DNA of 30,630 nt from a virus. Both the position numbers and the translations under genes were made by a program. Numbering within the stretch: the first letter of the stretch is position 1; each line of letters begins with the position of its first letter. The stretch is from the IMG/VR virus record IMGVR_UViG_3300025759_000435, positions 1-30,630 of that record; one strand, written 5' to 3'. Shown in pieces: positions 30,188 to 30,630 of the stretch. Under the pieces are notes generated by a model that made no database searches, had not been told where the DNA came from, and saw only the letters and a program-made list of their open reading frames with translations.

Positions 30188-30492
30188 GCCTCACCCCCCG
30201 GCCACCGACCGATCGCAGCGGCGACGCTAATGCACGCGCGCCCGATGTTTGCGGCCCGTCCATGCAAGCCAGCAACCTGCACGATTGTCGTTCGCCCGTC
30301 TCCACCGACGACGACGACCGGCCCTCCAAGCAGCCTGAGTAGCCACCCTTCCCACGCCCAGTGGTCGGGGTCCACTCGGTACGCAGCCCATCCAATCAGG
30401 TCGGGGCGACACTTCCAACCCGGAATCGAGACCGCGAGGCTGCCCCACTCGGAGGCGGGAGCGTCAGGGGCGGGCAGTTCGAAGGCGGTCAT
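30184..30492 (-). CDS. 102-aa hypothetical protein, variable cassette present only in the right allele
   Basis: The product contains ASEWGSLAVSIPGWKCRPDL, WAAYRVDPDHWAWEGWLLRL, then GGPVVVVGGDGRTTIVQVAG and ACISVAAAIGR. It is Trp-rich, with a likely beta-strand pair in the second half, and no family was recognised. Its start overlaps the stop of the 43-aa gene and its stop overlaps the start of the 79-aa gene, both by ATGA. In the left allele this 305-bp unit is absent and the 43-aa and 79-aa genes overlap directly by ATGA. It is therefore an exchangeable early cassette. It contains one of only four GATC sites seen in the window. Confidence 0.65.
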   Translation of the reverse strand: MTAFELPAPDAPASEWGSLAVSIPGWKCRPDLIGWAAYRVDPDHWAWEGWLLRLLGGPVVVVGGDGRTTIVQVAGLHGRAANIGRACISVAAAIGRWPGGEA

Positions 30493-30620
30493 GCTGCCAC
30501 CCCGTACTCACTGGCGCAGTCCCACCAGCCGTCTTCGACGCCCTTGCGGTAGCCGGAGTCGTAGCTGCAGCGGGCGAAGACGGCGGCGAAGATGAGAAGG
30601 AAGGCGTAGATGCGGGTCAT
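30489..30620 (-). CDS. 43-aa membrane-anchored or secreted small protein (right allele)
   Basis: This is the second copy of the gene at 232-363, nearly identical in DNA, with at least one silent change (the Ala codon GCC for GCG in DCASEY). Here it starts with ATG at 30620 because the upstream partner is the RHH-like gene, whose stop it overlaps by ATGA. In the left allele the 66-aa cassette intervenes and the start is GTG. The N-terminal hydrophobic segment and Cys-containing polar tail are the same. Confidence 0.6.
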   Translation of the reverse strand: MTRIYAFLLIFAAVFARCSYDSGYRKGVEDGWWDCASEYGVAA

Positions 30621-30630
30621 TCTGCACCTG
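30617..30630 (-). CDS. 3' end of the RHH-like gene (right allele, cut by the window edge)
   Basis: The last 14 bases are identical to 557-570 and encode the final residues and stop of the RHH-like protein. They show that the right end has come round to the same gene order as the left end but without the 66-aa cassette. Confidence 0.6.

Larger units (their letters stand above)
29953..30630. repeat. Diverged second version of the left end (1-570); circular closure
   Basis: 29953-30187 matches 1-235 without gaps apart from substitutions. 30489-30619 matches 232-362, and 30617-30630 matches 557-570 exactly. Between these blocks the right end has 305 bp extra (the 102-aa gene) and lacks 197 bp (the 66-aa gene). 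A true packaging repeat would be identical, so this is best explained as an assembly of a circular or circularly permuted genome in a mixed population. The functional genome is about 29.95-30.06 kb and the leftward operon is continuous across the junction. Confidence 0.8.

Noticed and set aside
1-30630. CRISPR arrays, tRNAs, insertion sequences, integrase or att sites
   Set aside because: I saw no regularly spaced direct repeats of the right size, no tRNA-like cloverleaf and no transposase or recombinase motifs of these kinds. A covariance-model search could still find a divergent tRNA.

Overview
The window is an almost complete genome of a tailed bacteriophage, about 30 kb, very GC-rich and densely coding. 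Most neighbouring genes overlap by 4 nt (ATGA or GTGA) or sit a few bases apart. The virion set (terminase, portal, scaffold, capsid, decoration protein, adaptor, nozzle, three large internal/ejection-type proteins, short tail genes, and no sheath, tube or tape-measure gene) indicates a podovirus-like, short-tailed phage. I see no integrase, excisionase, CRISPR array, tRNA, DNA polymerase or RNA polymerase. The host cannot be named. It should be a high-GC bacterium, and the near absence of GATC suggests it cuts or modifies GATC.

The map is circular. The left end (1-570) is found again at the right end (29953-30630) as a second, diverged version of the same locus. Each version carries one small gene the other lacks, and most substitutions in the shared genes are silent. 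The ends are therefore best read as two population variants of one stretch, not as true packaging repeats. Closing 29952 onto 1 gives a genome of 29,952 bp. The alternative path (557 to 30616) gives 30,060 bp.

There are two opposing transcription units. A leftward early/replication operon starts near 1310, runs through seven small genes to position 1, continues across the circle junction at 29951, and ends at 24825. In order it encodes small unknown or membrane proteins, a ribbon-helix-helix-like protein, a multi-HTH protein, a primase-helicase fusion, an ERF recombinase, a RuvC-like nuclease, a RecE-like exonuclease and an SSB. A rightward late unit (1594-24864) encodes a TerS candidate, TerL, portal, two unassigned head genes, scaffold, major capsid protein, decoration protein, a terminator, adaptor, nozzle, three related tail proteins, three internal virion proteins, fibre-type proteins, small basic proteins, an endolysin and membrane or secreted lysis candidates. 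The two units converge at about 24.83 kb.

The only gap above 300 bp with no gene (1280-1593) lies between the divergent units. It holds a leftward promoter candidate overlapped by two 11-bp direct repeats, and two copies of a module in which a pair of inverted 11-bp sites is separated by exactly 24 nt. It also has an AT-rich patch and one of only four GATC sites seen. This is the best candidate for the early/late switch and the replication origin.
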